A DNA stretch of 9,876 nt, from contig JADFPM010000077.1 of the NCBI GenBank assembly GCA_022562335.1, positions 1 to 9,876 on the forward strand, read 5' to 3'. Shown in pieces: positions 1 to 6,654 of the stretch (position 1 is its first letter; each line of letters begins with the position of its first letter). This stretch comes from Chloroflexota bacterium (lineage in GTDB: Bacteria > Chloroflexota > Dehalococcoidia > Lucifugimonadales > UBA3495). A program made the position numbers and the translations under genes. The notes under the pieces are model-generated. The model was not told the origin of the DNA and searched no databases. It was given only the letters and a program-made list of their open reading frames with translations.

Positions 1-355
1 AGAGAAGATCCCTCTGCCCGAGGCCAGCGTGGACGTGGTCATATCCAACTGCGTGGTCTGCCTGTCGCCGGACAAAGACCGGGTTTTCCAGGAGTCGTTC
101 CGGGTCCTGGCTCCCGGCGGAAGGGTCCACATATCCGACATGATGGCCCTGGATTCCAACGGCCCCACGCGCACCGACCCCGAGGCCTGGGCTTCCTGCA
201 TCGCCGGCGCGGAGGACCGGGAGGTCTACCTGGGGCGGCTGACCAAAGCCGGGTTCGTAGATATAGACCTATCCGAGGAAAAGGTGAAGTTCGACGATGA
301 GGGCGTTCCCATGAACGTGGCCAGCGTAAAGGTTGTGGCCCGGAAGCCGGCCTAG
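1..355 (+). CDS. arsM: ArsM-type arsenite/SAM-dependent methyltransferase, C-terminal part (5' end outside window)
   Basis: The reading frame is already open at base 2 and ends at TAG 353-355, giving the last 117 residues of a class I SAM-dependent methyltransferase. The segment ISNCVVCLSPDKDRVF followed by FRVLAPGGRVHISD is the post-motif of the Rossmann methyltransferase fold in the form typical of ArsM/AS3MT enzymes. The Cys in SNC and the Cys in WASCIAGA correspond to two of the three conserved As(III)-binding cysteines of that family; the third would lie upstream of the window. The YLGRLTKAGF helix is also typical. The known family reaction is stepwise methylation of arsenite using SAM. 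The start cannot be seen. An unrelated methyltransferase of the same superfamily is possible but less likely given the cysteine placement. The gene converges on the leftward deacetylase gene. Confidence 0.7.
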   Translation, partial: EKIPLPEASVDVVISNCVVCLSPDKDRVFQESFRVLAPGGRVHISDMMALDSNGPTRTDPEAWASCIAGAEDREVYLGRLTKAGFVDIDLSEEKVKFDDEGVPMNVASVKVVARKPA

Positions 356-363
356 CTTGCAAC

Positions 364-391
364 GTAGGGGCGCACGGCCGTGCGCCCCTAC
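364..391. repeat. 28-bp perfect palindrome between convergent genes (possible bidirectional terminator or dispersed repeat)
   Basis: Two 12-base arms, GTAGGGGCGCAC and its exact reverse complement, flank a GGCC centre that is itself palindromic, so all 28 bases are self-complementary. It starts 9 bases after the methyltransferase stop and overlaps the TAG stop of the leftward deacetylase (388-390). A GC-rich hairpin at the end of two convergent genes could stop transcription from both sides, although there is no T-run on either side. Palindromes beginning GTAGGGGC recur in intergenic DNA of several environmental bacterial groups from memory, so this may be a member of a dispersed family. Confidence 0.8.
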
Positions 392-1095
392 AGCTTGAAT
401 CGCTTGAACGATTCGGCGTATTCCAAACCCACCTTCTCGCCCCCGCGTCTACGGCCTTCCCTCATATACATCTCCACGTCTTCGCCGCCAACCTGGCTTT
501 TATGTGCCTGAATCGCCTTGACCGCGGTATCCATGTGCTGGGACACGTCGACGTAAAGGTCCTGGTCGGCATGGTCGGTCACCCATAGTTCCCGCACCTT
601 GTGGGGCTCTAGGCCTTCTGCCAACAACTCGGGGTTGGTCAGCCGGTCTCTGGCGGTGGGGAACACCGCGGACATGGCCGCCTCTCCCGAAGCAAAGTGG
701 TCGGGATGGCCGATCCAACCTTCACCGGCAAGGCGGCGCGCCGGACTCTGGCAGATCAAGATATCGGGGCGGTGCCGGCGGATCTCCCGGGCGATGTCGC
801 GGCGCAGTTCCAACGTGGGCTGGAGCATGGCGTCCTCGTAGCCAAGAAAGACCACCCGGCTCAATCCCAAGACCTTGCCCGCGTTTTCCTGTTCCCGGCT
901 CCGTATCTCCACAAGTCTCTGGGAGGTCATCTCAGGATCGTCGCTGCCCTTGCTGCCGTCGGTGCACATGACGTAGACGACATCCCATCCCATGGCGCAC
1001 CACAGGGCCACGGTACCGGCACACCCCCATTCCGCGTCGTCGGGGTGGGCCACCACCACCATACCCCGTTGGTAACCTTCCTCCTGCCAGGACAT
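388..1095 (-). CDS. PIG-L/LmbE family N-deacetylase
   Basis: This 235-residue protein belongs to the zinc-dependent PIG-L deacetylases, which include MshB, BshB and LmbE and remove N-acetyl groups from amino sugars or sugar conjugates. The AHPDDAE motif places H17 and D20 as zinc ligands and D19 as the likely catalytic base. HPDH at 130-133 gives the third zinc ligand, H133. RSREQENAGKVLG at 65-77 and LGYED at 84-88 are further family motifs. The length is normal and there is no signal peptide, so it should act in the cytoplasm. The ATG at 1093-1095 is preceded by GGAGG with a 9-base gap, which supports this start. The substrate cannot be read from the sequence; no mycothiol or bacillithiol genes are visible nearby. 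The gene lies 76 bases downstream of the membrane-protein gene on the same strand, with a stem-loop between them. Confidence 0.9.
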   Translation of the reverse strand: MSWQEEGYQRGMVVVAHPDDAEWGCAGTVALWCAMGWDVVYVMCTDGSKGSDDPEMTSQRLVEIRSREQENAGKVLGLSRVVFLGYEDAMLQPTLELRRDIAREIRRHRPDILICQSPARRLAGEGWIGHPDHFASGEAAMSAVFPTARDRLTNPELLAEGLEPHKVRELWVTDHADQDLYVDVSQHMDTAVKAIQAHKSQVGGEDVEMYMREGRRRGGEKVGLEYAESFKRFKL

Positions 1096-1123
1096 CGGTT
1101 TCAGCCTCCAAATAAAGCGTGCA

Positions 1124-1142
1124 GCGCGGACGCGATCCGCGC
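1124..1142 (-). terminator. Stem-loop between two leftward genes, weak terminator or processing site
   Basis: GCGCGGA at 1124-1130 pairs with TCCGCGC at 1136-1142 around a 5-base loop. On the leftward strand it lies about 30 bases after the stop of the membrane-protein gene and just before the ribosome binding site of the deacetylase. It is flanked by AAATAA (1110-1115) and TTATTT (1144-1149), which could extend the structure discontinuously. There is no immediate T-run, so full termination is doubtful; partial termination or mRNA processing is as likely. Confidence 0.35.
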
Positions 1143-1171
1143 GTTATTTAACTGGCAACCCGGTTGGACTC

Positions 1172-1621
1172 CTAGTGCCGGGGCGGACGGCGGGACCGGG
1201 ACCGCCGGCGAAGTCTGGCCCGAGGCGTTGAATCGGGCATTGCACCTGATTGGGAAGGTGCGGATTCCTCATCTTCAGGTGTTCCGGATGCCGCACTATT
1301 GTATTCGGGCAGATACGGTCCCAGATATTGCTTTTTGTAAGCGGCCCAAAACACCTGGAGGGCCACGGTCAAGACCAATCCTGGAACCAGATAATTAAGG
1401 ACCGGGTACCAAGCGCCCGCTTGCACGGTTTTAAATACGAACACCGAACCGCATATCAGGTAGGCCCAAGCCACACCGCCGGAAAGGATACCATTGTGCC
1501 AGGGAGAGCGGATGATCAGGACCGCCCAAGCCGGCCAAAGGACAAAAGCGACCATTAAAAAAAGGTTCTGATAGTACCAGGGGCGCAGTTCCGAGGGAGG
1601 AGGTGGCAAATCTTGGTTCAT
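1172..1621 (-). CDS. Small membrane protein with three predicted helices and basic tail, function unknown
   Basis: This 149-residue protein is not recognised as a named family. After a proline-rich start, ELRPWYYQNLFL leads into a first hydrophobic helix (about 19-38), followed by helices at about 45-65 and 74-95. The RPWYYQ..F start feeding into a helix ending in RSP resembles a short two-helix domain seen in many uncharacterised bacterial membrane proteins. Residues 108-131 are acidic and small, and 133-149 form an Arg/Ser-rich tail (RARLRRRSRSRR) that probably stays cytoplasmic and could bind nucleic acid or lipid headgroups. No Shine-Dalgarno site precedes the ATG at 1619-1621. A TATAAA hexamer on the leftward strand at 1653-1658 could be the -10 box of its own promoter, giving a short leader; no good -35 is seen. 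The hydrophobic pattern argues that the gene is real. Confidence 0.7.
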   Translation of the reverse strand: MNQDLPPPPSELRPWYYQNLFLMVAFVLWPAWAVLIIRSPWHNGILSGGVAWAYLICGSVFVFKTVQAGAWYPVLNYLVPGLVLTVALQVFWAAYKKQYLGPYLPEYNSAASGTPEDEESAPSQSGAMPDSTPRARLRRRSRSRRPPRH

Positions 1622-1686
1622 GTTGTGGGCTTGGAGGAGGAAGCGGCCCTATTTTATATCGCTCAGTGTCCGCCGCCGCCTAAGGC

Positions 1687-1950
1687 TTAATTCCGCGCCA
1701 GCAGCAGGTGGAACTCCAACGTATCGATGGTGCGTTGCTGCCGGATGGACTCCACGGCGTATTCGATACACATCCGGGCGAATCCGGAGTACCGCAGTAC
1801 GTTGGAACCCAATACCACCCGGGGGACTTCCAGTCCCAGGTCAACCTGCAACTGGTTGACCTCTTCCCGGTCGATCTCCAGGTCCACCCGGCGCTGGGTC
1901 AGCCGCTCGATCTTCAGGTGGATTCTTTCGATGAACTGCTCGTCGTCCAT
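1687..1950 (-). CDS. Small charged helical protein, function unknown
   Basis: From ATG 1948-1950 this gives an 87-residue protein. An in-frame TTG at 1957-1959 would add three residues; neither start has a clear Shine-Dalgarno site, so ATG is preferred. The first half (EQFIERIHLKIERLTQRR and on to about residue 40) is rich in Glu, Arg and Leu with heptad-like spacing and is probably one long amphipathic helix or coiled coil. The second half, with ARMCIEYAVESIRQQR, looks globular and helical. There is no membrane segment or signal peptide. The family is not recognised. Reading frames on the opposite strand here have poor composition, which favours this one. A small regulatory or partner protein is conceivable but unproven. 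Confidence 0.65.
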   Translation of the reverse strand: MDDEQFIERIHLKIERLTQRRVDLEIDREEVNQLQVDLGLEVPRVVLGSNVLRYSGFARMCIEYAVESIRQQRTIDTLEFHLLLARN

Positions 1951-2129
1951 TTCATTCAACTAGGGTGCCGCCCCTGCCGGCAGGTTTCGGAAGAACCAAC
2001 GCCTCCCTTCTTTCCGCCGCATGAACTTTTTCTTGGAGACTGGGTTTGCCCATTCTAACATACGGTGACCTTAACCGAGGGTAGCCCTTAAAGCATCTGC
2101 GGCGGATATAGAGCATCCAACAATATCGC

Positions 2130-2158
2130 TTGACACTAGGTTAGGCCGTCACCATAAT
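2130..2158 (+). promoter_or_regulatory. Near-consensus sigma70 promoter for the porter/sulfur block
   Basis: TTGACA at 2130-2135 is a perfect -35 hexamer. CATAAT at 2153-2158 matches the -10 consensus at five of six bases. The spacer is 17 bases, the optimum. Transcription should begin near 2165, giving a leader of about 160 bases before the porter start. No other site of this quality is seen in the gaps between here and the terminator at 8600, which fits one main promoter for the block. Confidence 0.75.
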
Positions 2159-2178
2159 TGACGAAAATCGAAACTAAC

Positions 2179-2331
2179 ATGGACATAGACGCAGATGGAT
2201 TCCGGCGTTTGGACCGGCGAGATAACCGTGCTGGCGCCGGATGTAGACTAGATGCGCCAAATGGCACAACCGCTAACGGTCTAGCCTGGTTTCCGGCGCT
2301 GAATACCGAATCGGAATTGAATCTTTGTTAA
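2179..2331 (+). CDS. Possible 50-codon leader ORF upstream of the porter
   Basis: ATG 2179 opens a frame of 50 codons ending at TAA 2329-2331. Its start lies about 14 bases from the predicted transcription start, without a Shine-Dalgarno site, and its stop overlaps the porter TTG start by seven bases. This is the geometry of a translationally coupled leader peptide, and ribosomes crossing it would have to unfold the leader stem. The peptide begins MDIDADGF, which by chance or not resembles half an EF-hand loop. The rest is Arg, Asp, Asn and Ala rich with no recognised domain. It may simply be a random open frame. Confidence 0.25.
   Translation: MDIDADGFRRLDRRDNRAGAGCRLDAPNGTTANGLAWFPALNTESELNLC
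2232..2301 (+). promoter_or_regulatory. Structured 5' leader with long-range stem, riboswitch-like or attenuator candidate
   Basis: Bases 2232-2241 can pair with 2292-2301. This gives eight Watson-Crick pairs (core GCGCCGG with CCGGCGC) plus two terminal G-U pairs, closing a 50-base interior. The interior can form small hairpins, GCC-AAAT-GGC at 2256-2265 and ACCG-CTAA-CGGT at 2269-2280; an alternative pairing TAGAC 2244-2248 with GTCTA 2279-2283 competes with the second. The closing stem ends 23 bases before the porter start and after a near-consensus promoter, the place where cis-acting RNA regulators sit. It does not match a riboswitch class I recognise, and stems of this size can arise by chance in GC-rich DNA. 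Confidence 0.35.
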
Positions 2332-3686
2332 ACGAAAATTCTAAACCGGCGAACACCCATATTCGAGGGTTTTACTACCAGCCCTGGATGATCGTGGCCT
2401 TGGCCACGTTGCTACAGATCAGCACAAACTTCATCGGGCAGGCCTTCGCCATCCTCATGGTGGTCCTACAGACGGAATTCGCCTGGACGCTGACCGTCAT
2501 CACATTCGCCTATTTCCTGCGCAGCTCGGTCAGCGCCTTGTCCTCACCGATGGCCGGCTGGCTGGCCGACCGGTTCGGGGCGCGGCGTGTCCTTTATTTG
2601 GCGGCCGTGGTCTATATCGCCGGGCTGGTCCTGCTGGGAACGATGACCCACATCTGGCAATTGTACCTGTATTACGCCGTCATGCTGGGCATCTCCCAGT
2701 CACTTTTCCGGGTAAACGTCCCCACCACGGTTGCCGCCTGGTTCAAACGGCGTTTGGGCCTGGCGGTGGGCATCCAACAATCGGCCGGGGGAATGGGTTC
2801 TTCCGTCATGGCGCCGGCCCTGGCCATCATGCTCAGCAGGTTTGAATGGCAAACCGCCTTTTGGGTCATGGCGCTGGTCGCCGGGACAATGATCCTGGTC
2901 CTGCTGCTGAAATTTCACGGCGATCCCCAAGAAAGGGGGATGAAGCCTTACGGCGCCACCGACGACGACCCCGCGCCGGTGGCGCCGTCGGACCCCAGCG
3001 TAACCCAACTCCGCAGCAAGGTGTTTTTAAGCCAGGCCAAACGCACCAGGGCGTTTTGGAACCTGATCCTGATCCACCATTTGGGTTGCGTCGGCCATTC
3101 CATAGTCATGGTTGGCGTGGTCTTCTACGCGACGACCCAGGGCGTTTCCCTGGAGACCGCGGCTTTCATCGTCAGCATCTATTCGCTCACCAGCGTAATC
3201 AGCCGGTTCTCGATTCCCATCATGGCGGACCGGCTCGGCGCAAAGGGCGTCATGGTCTTGGCCTATGCCATCCAGGGAATCACCGTGGCCCTGTTGATCT
3301 GGGCCAGTTTGCCTTGGCATTTCTACCTATTCGCCGCCCTCTTTGGGATTGGCATGGGCGGCGAGATGTCGGCCTTCCTCGTCATCAACCGCCAGTATTA
3401 CGGCATGGGTCCGGTGAGGACCATCTTCGGATTCCAGCAAATGGGCTCGGGCATGGGAATGGCCATCGGCGGTCTTTTGTTAGGGATCATCGTCGACGTC
3501 ACCGGTTCTTTCGACATGGCGTGGATGATCTCCATCGCGGCCAGCCTGGCTGGGGCTGTGGCGATCTTGTTCCTGGAACCGACCTCCAAGCAATTGATGC
3601 CAAACTGGGAGGATGCTCTGCCCGCCGAAGCCCGTTCCGCGCCTCCGGCGGACGCGGCGGCGGCGGCCCCTTCGCCCGCCGATTGA
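2325..3686 (+). CDS. MFS transporter, monocarboxylate/oxalate-formate porter-like
   Basis: This 453-residue protein has the usual 12-helix major facilitator pattern: six helices in about residues 20-196, a hydrophilic central loop at about 197-240, then six more to about 417. Motif A is clear as GWLADRFGARR at 78-88, with a degenerate copy ADRLGAKG at 301-308. The stretch WFKRRLGLAVGIQQSAGGMG at 139-158 is typical of the monocarboxylate/oxalate-formate group, which moves small organic anions in symport or exchange. The Ala/Pro-rich tail (430-453) is cytoplasmic and unusual. TTG 2325 is chosen because the first Met codon (residue 22) would cut into helix 1 and no ATG or GTG lies between the upstream in-frame stop (2274) and 2325; no good Shine-Dalgarno site is visible. 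It is the first full gene after the strong promoter and lies 116 bases before the rhodanese gene. The substrate is unknown; the neighbours suggest a sulfur-containing acid or sulfur oxyanion, which is inference. Confidence 0.85.
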   Translation: MLNENSKPANTHIRGFYYQPWMIVALATLLQISTNFIGQAFAILMVVLQTEFAWTLTVITFAYFLRSSVSALSSPMAGWLADRFGARRVLYLAAVVYIAGLVLLGTMTHIWQLYLYYAVMLGISQSLFRVNVPTTVAAWFKRRLGLAVGIQQSAGGMGSSVMAPALAIMLSRFEWQTAFWVMALVAGTMILVLLLKFHGDPQERGMKPYGATDDDPAPVAPSDPSVTQLRSKVFLSQAKRTRAFWNLILIHHLGCVGHSIVMVGVVFYATTQGVSLETAAFIVSIYSLTSVISRFSIPIMADRLGAKGVMVLAYAIQGITVALLIWASLPWHFYLFAALFGIGMGGEMSAFLVINRQYYGMGPVRTIFGFQQMGSGMGMAIGGLLLGIIVDVTGSFDMAWMISIAASLAGAVAILFLEPTSKQLMPNWEDALPAEARSAPPADAAAAAPSPAD

Positions 3687-3802
3687 CCTTTTCGGTATAT
3701 TCCGATACCTTGGCCTCTGCTGGGATCAAGCCGATCCCCACACTAAAAATTCCCATTTCCCCATTTAAAGCCTTTTAGAAACTTGCCGGGGGTGAAGTTG
3801 CC

Positions 3803-5386
3803 ATGCCGGGAGAGATCTCGCCTCAAGAATTGCAGAACCTGTTGGACGGAGACGCCCCGTTCGCCCTGATCGACGTGAGAGAGCCCGGCGAATACAACAG
3901 CACCCACATACCCTGGTCCAGCGTCATTCCCCGGCGCCTGCTGGAATTCCAGATGGCCGAGTCGGTTCCCTATAAAGGCGTGCCGGTGGTCCTTTGCGAC
4001 GACGACGGCCGGCGCGCCGCCCTGGCCGCCAAGACCCTGGAAGCCATGGGTTACGCCAAGGTCTCGGTGCTTTCCGGCGGCATCAACTGGTGGGTCAGTC
4101 AGAACCAACCCACCGAATGGGGCAGCAACGTCCCCTCGAAAGAATTCGGTGAGCAGCAGGAAGTGGTGCACGGGGTGCCCGAGATCGAGGCCACCGAGCT
4201 GCATCAATGGCAGGAAGAAGGCAAAAAGCTGGTGATCCTGGACACCCGCACGCCCGAGGAGTACCAGCGGTTCTGCATACCCGGGGGACGCAGCGTGCCC
4301 GGCGGCGAGCTGGCCCTTCACATCACCGATATCACCAAAGAACTGGACCCGGACACCACCGTGGTGATCAACTGCGCCGGCCGCACCCGCAGCATCATAG
4401 GCACCCGGATATTGCAACGCATGGGCTGGGATAACGTGGTGGGCCTGAAAAACGGCACTTCCGGATGGGTCCTGGCGGGTTATCAATTGGAAAACGGGGC
4501 CGACCGTATCCAACTGCCCCAGGTATCCCAGGAAGGTCTGGCCGCGGCGGAAGCCTACGCCACCCGCTTGGCGGGCGAAGACGGTGTCCGCTATCTGGAC
4601 GTGGAAGCCCTGCAAGAATTGATGGCCCGGCGCAGCAAGGAAACCGTGTACCTGGTTGATGTCAGGACTCAGGACCAGTTCCAGGCGGGCCATATTCCCG
4701 GGTTCCGCTGGTTCCCCGGCGGTCAGGTGGTCCAGCGTTCCGATGACGTGGCGGTGGTGAAAAACGCCACCATCGTCTTCACCTGCGACAAGATGGCCCG
4801 GGGGACTTTGGTGGCCTCGTTCTACCGCCAACTGGGGTTCAAAGAGGTTTACGCGGTCAGCGGGGGCACCGGCGCCTGGCAGGCGGCCGGTCTGGATTTG
4901 GAAAAAGGCGTGGCCGAACTTCCGGTTTCCGGTCTGGACCAGGCCCGGTCCCAAGCCCGGATGGTCTCACCCCAGGAACTGAAGGACGCCACCAGCACGA
5001 CGACCATCTTTGTGGATACCAGCCAGGCGTTCAGCCGGGGGCACGTGCCCGGCGCCCGTTGGGTTCCCCGAAGTTTTCTAGAGCTGCAAATAGACCGTTT
5101 TGCGCCGTCCAAATCCGCTCCTGTGGCGGTCACCTGCGCCGACGGCAACCTGTCCCTATTGACGTCGCAGACGTTGAAAGAGATCGGCTATCAAGATGTC
5201 TCGGTCCTTGACGGCGGCATGGCCGCGTGGCGTAATGCCGGATTGGACATCGAAGAGGGCCTATCCGGAGTCACGGGTCCCCCCACCGACATGGTCCTTT
5301 CCGGCCCCGACCGCAATTACGCCGATATGATGAACTATCTGCGTTGGGAAACCGCTCTAGGGGAAAAGTACGAGACTGCCAACTAG
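3803..5386 (+). CDS. Four-domain rhodanese (sulfurtransferase) protein
   Basis: This 527-residue soluble protein consists of four rhodanese domains in tandem, at about residues 5-102, 126-228, 264-365 and 387-484, followed by a 43-residue tail. Each has a start strand of the type LIDVRE, VILDTR, LVDVRT or FVDTSQ, and each keeps the persulfide-forming cysteine: C65 (CDDDGR), C191 (CAGRTR), C328 (CDKMAR) and C445 (CADGNL). The second loop is the classic form. The first is strongly acidic, and the fourth lacks the closing Arg, so the domains probably differ in substrate or in activity. Known family chemistry is transfer of sulfane sulfur through a cysteine persulfide. There is no signal peptide, so it should be cytoplasmic. 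A GGGGGTGA stretch about 10 bases before ATG 3803 serves as ribosome binding site. It lies 27 bases before the first molybdoenzyme gene, probably in one operon, and may relay sulfur to or from that pathway. Confidence 0.92.
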   Translation: MPGEISPQELQNLLDGDAPFALIDVREPGEYNSTHIPWSSVIPRRLLEFQMAESVPYKGVPVVLCDDDGRRAALAAKTLEAMGYAKVSVLSGGINWWVSQNQPTEWGSNVPSKEFGEQQEVVHGVPEIEATELHQWQEEGKKLVILDTRTPEEYQRFCIPGGRSVPGGELALHITDITKELDPDTTVVINCAGRTRSIIGTRILQRMGWDNVVGLKNGTSGWVLAGYQLENGADRIQLPQVSQEGLAAAEAYATRLAGEDGVRYLDVEALQELMARRSKETVYLVDVRTQDQFQAGHIPGFRWFPGGQVVQRSDDVAVVKNATIVFTCDKMARGTLVASFYRQLGFKEVYAVSGGTGAWQAAGLDLEKGVAELPVSGLDQARSQARMVSPQELKDATSTTTIFVDTSQAFSRGHVPGARWVPRSFLELQIDRFAPSKSAPVAVTCADGNLSLLTSQTLKEIGYQDVSVLDGGMAAWRNAGLDIEEGLSGVTGPPTDMVLSGPDRNYADMMNYLRWETALGEKYETAN

Positions 5387-5413
5387 CGCCGTCAATCAGA
5401 GGAGGCATCACCC

Positions 5414-6607
5414 ATGGCCACCCAGCAAGAGGAAGGGGCGATCCCCGATTTTCTGAGGATGGAAGGGGCCGGTGGACCCCAGTCCACCAACCCCCACGGC
5501 AGCCCCAAATGGTACGGCTGGCCCAGCAAGGAGATGAACCCCGTAAACCTGCTGGACGAAGAGGGCCGCGTCAAGCGGGTGCGGACCCCCGTGGTGGACC
5601 TGGAAGGCCTTATCACTCCCACCGAGCTGCACTACGTGGTGCAGCATTTTGAAGTGCCCGAGGTGGTTCCCGCAGACCAATGGTCCCTGACCATCGACGG
5701 GGAAGTCAAAAATCCCCTGACCATCAACTACGAGCAGCTGCGCCGTTATCCGGGCCGTACCGTCAGAACGGTCATGGAATGTTCGGGCAGCGACGCCACC
5801 TACTTCGAATACTTCAAAGGCGAAGGCCCCAAACCGTCCCGTACCCAGGAGAGGATGATACTGAGCGCCGCCGAGTGGACCGGAACTCCCCTGGCGGCGG
5901 TGCTCAACGACGCCGGACTCACCGACAAGGGGCTATACATCCGGACCGAGGGTTGGGACGAGGGCGTGCCCGTCACGGCCGCCCCTGGAACGGAACCATT
6001 TCTATACGACAAGGGCCTGCCCAGGGAGAAGGCGCTGCATCCCGACACCCTTCTGGTCTGGGCCCAAAACGGACAATTGCTGGAACACCTGCACGGCGCG
6101 CCGGTGCGGCTGATCGTGCCCGGCTGGTCGGGCAACTGGTCGGTCAAGTGGTTGAAACGGCTTGAGGTCATGGACCACATGCCCGATTGCTGGTACCACT
6201 ACCAATTTTACTATTATGCGGACTCCGCCGATTCTCAAGATAAGGTGTTGATAACCACCATCCCGGTCAGGTCCATGGTGACCCACCCCAACGACGACAC
6301 GGAAACGCTGGCCAAGGGCACCCATGTGATCAGGGGTTTTGCCTGGAGCGGCGGCGCCGCCATCACCCAGGTGGAGGTCAGCGTCGACGGAGGTGAAACC
6401 TGGCACGCCACCCGGCTGGAAGAGCCCATGGACCGGTGGATGTGGGTCCGCTGGTCCTACCTTTGGGACGCTAAGAAAAGCGGGGAATATTCCATCATGT
6501 GCCGGGCTACCGACGCCGCGGGACAGGTCCAGTCTCATGAGCCCCGGTACAACAATATGCGCAAGAACTTTAGCGCCATCGTAGGCTATGATATAACGGT
6601 CAAGTAA
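5414..6607 (+). CDS. SoxC/sulfite oxidase-like molybdopterin oxidoreductase (variant active site)
   Basis: This 397-residue protein has the molybdopterin domain of the sulfite oxidase family (about 85-255) and the C-terminal Ig-like dimerisation domain (about 275-395). C123 in MECSGS is the expected Mo ligand. LHPDTLLVWAQNG, HGAPVRLIVPGWSG and NWSVKWL (209-247) are family motifs, and GNWSVKWL is closer to SoxC than to animal sulfite oxidase. There is no Tat signal and no haem domain, so it should be cytoplasmic and needs an external electron acceptor not seen here. By alignment with the second copy (7059-8165), the Arg that binds the substrate anion in sulfite oxidases is V76 here (HYVVQHFEVP), which makes ordinary sulfite oxidation uncertain. 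AGAGGAGG at 5398-5405 precedes ATG 5414 by 8 bases and fixes the start. Spacing is 27 bases from the rhodanese gene and 47 to the cupin gene. Confidence 0.88.
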   Translation: MATQQEEGAIPDFLRMEGAGGPQSTNPHGSPKWYGWPSKEMNPVNLLDEEGRVKRVRTPVVDLEGLITPTELHYVVQHFEVPEVVPADQWSLTIDGEVKNPLTINYEQLRRYPGRTVRTVMECSGSDATYFEYFKGEGPKPSRTQERMILSAAEWTGTPLAAVLNDAGLTDKGLYIRTEGWDEGVPVTAAPGTEPFLYDKGLPREKALHPDTLLVWAQNGQLLEHLHGAPVRLIVPGWSGNWSVKWLKRLEVMDHMPDCWYHYQFYYYADSADSQDKVLITTIPVRSMVTHPNDDTETLAKGTHVIRGFAWSGGAAITQVEVSVDGGETWHATRLEEPMDRWMWVRWSYLWDAKKSGEYSIMCRATDAAGQVQSHEPRYNNMRKNFSAIVGYDITVK

Positions 6608-6654
6608 GCCGCAAACGATGCCGAGTGACCCACCTTTGATGCCCGGAGTGCCGT

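Larger units (their letters stand above)
1951..2324. other. Divergent intergenic region of 374 bases
   Basis: This region separates the leftward small gene from the rightward porter gene. The left half holds a 12-base palindrome at 1973-1984 (CCTGCCGGCAGG) and, on the leftward strand, a TAGAAT hexamer at 2052-2057 that could be a -10 box for the leftward genes, though no matching -35 is seen. The right half holds the strong rightward promoter and structured leader listed separately. No tRNA, rRNA or protein gene of normal size fits here. Confidence 0.6.

Noticed and set aside
697..1398. Rightward frame of 233 codons across the deacetylase and membrane-protein genes
   Set aside because: It crosses two opposite-strand genes and their gap and has no recognisable domain; the deacetylase frame has full zinc-site motifs.
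2179..2205. EF-hand/dockerin-like DxDxDG start in the leader ORF
   Set aside because: Only half of a loop is present, there is no second half or partner helix, and such short matches are common by chance.
2846..3778. Rightward frame of 310 codons overlapping the porter gene in another frame
   Set aside because: The product is Arg/Gly/His/Pro rich with no domain, while the porter frame gives 12 helices and motif A.
3687..3802. Possible terminator or internal promoter between porter and rhodanese genes
   Set aside because: The small inverted repeat (TCGG/CCGA, or GGTAT/ATACC, around 3692-3709) is only 4-5 bp with no T-run, and TATATT or TAAAAA hexamers here lack a correctly spaced -35. Nothing firm can be called.
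3743..4954. Leftward open frame of 403 codons antisense to the rhodanese gene
   Set aside because: The + strand encodes four clear rhodanese domains with all active-site cysteines. The antisense product is His/Gly/Val rich without any motif and arises from GC-rich codon structure.
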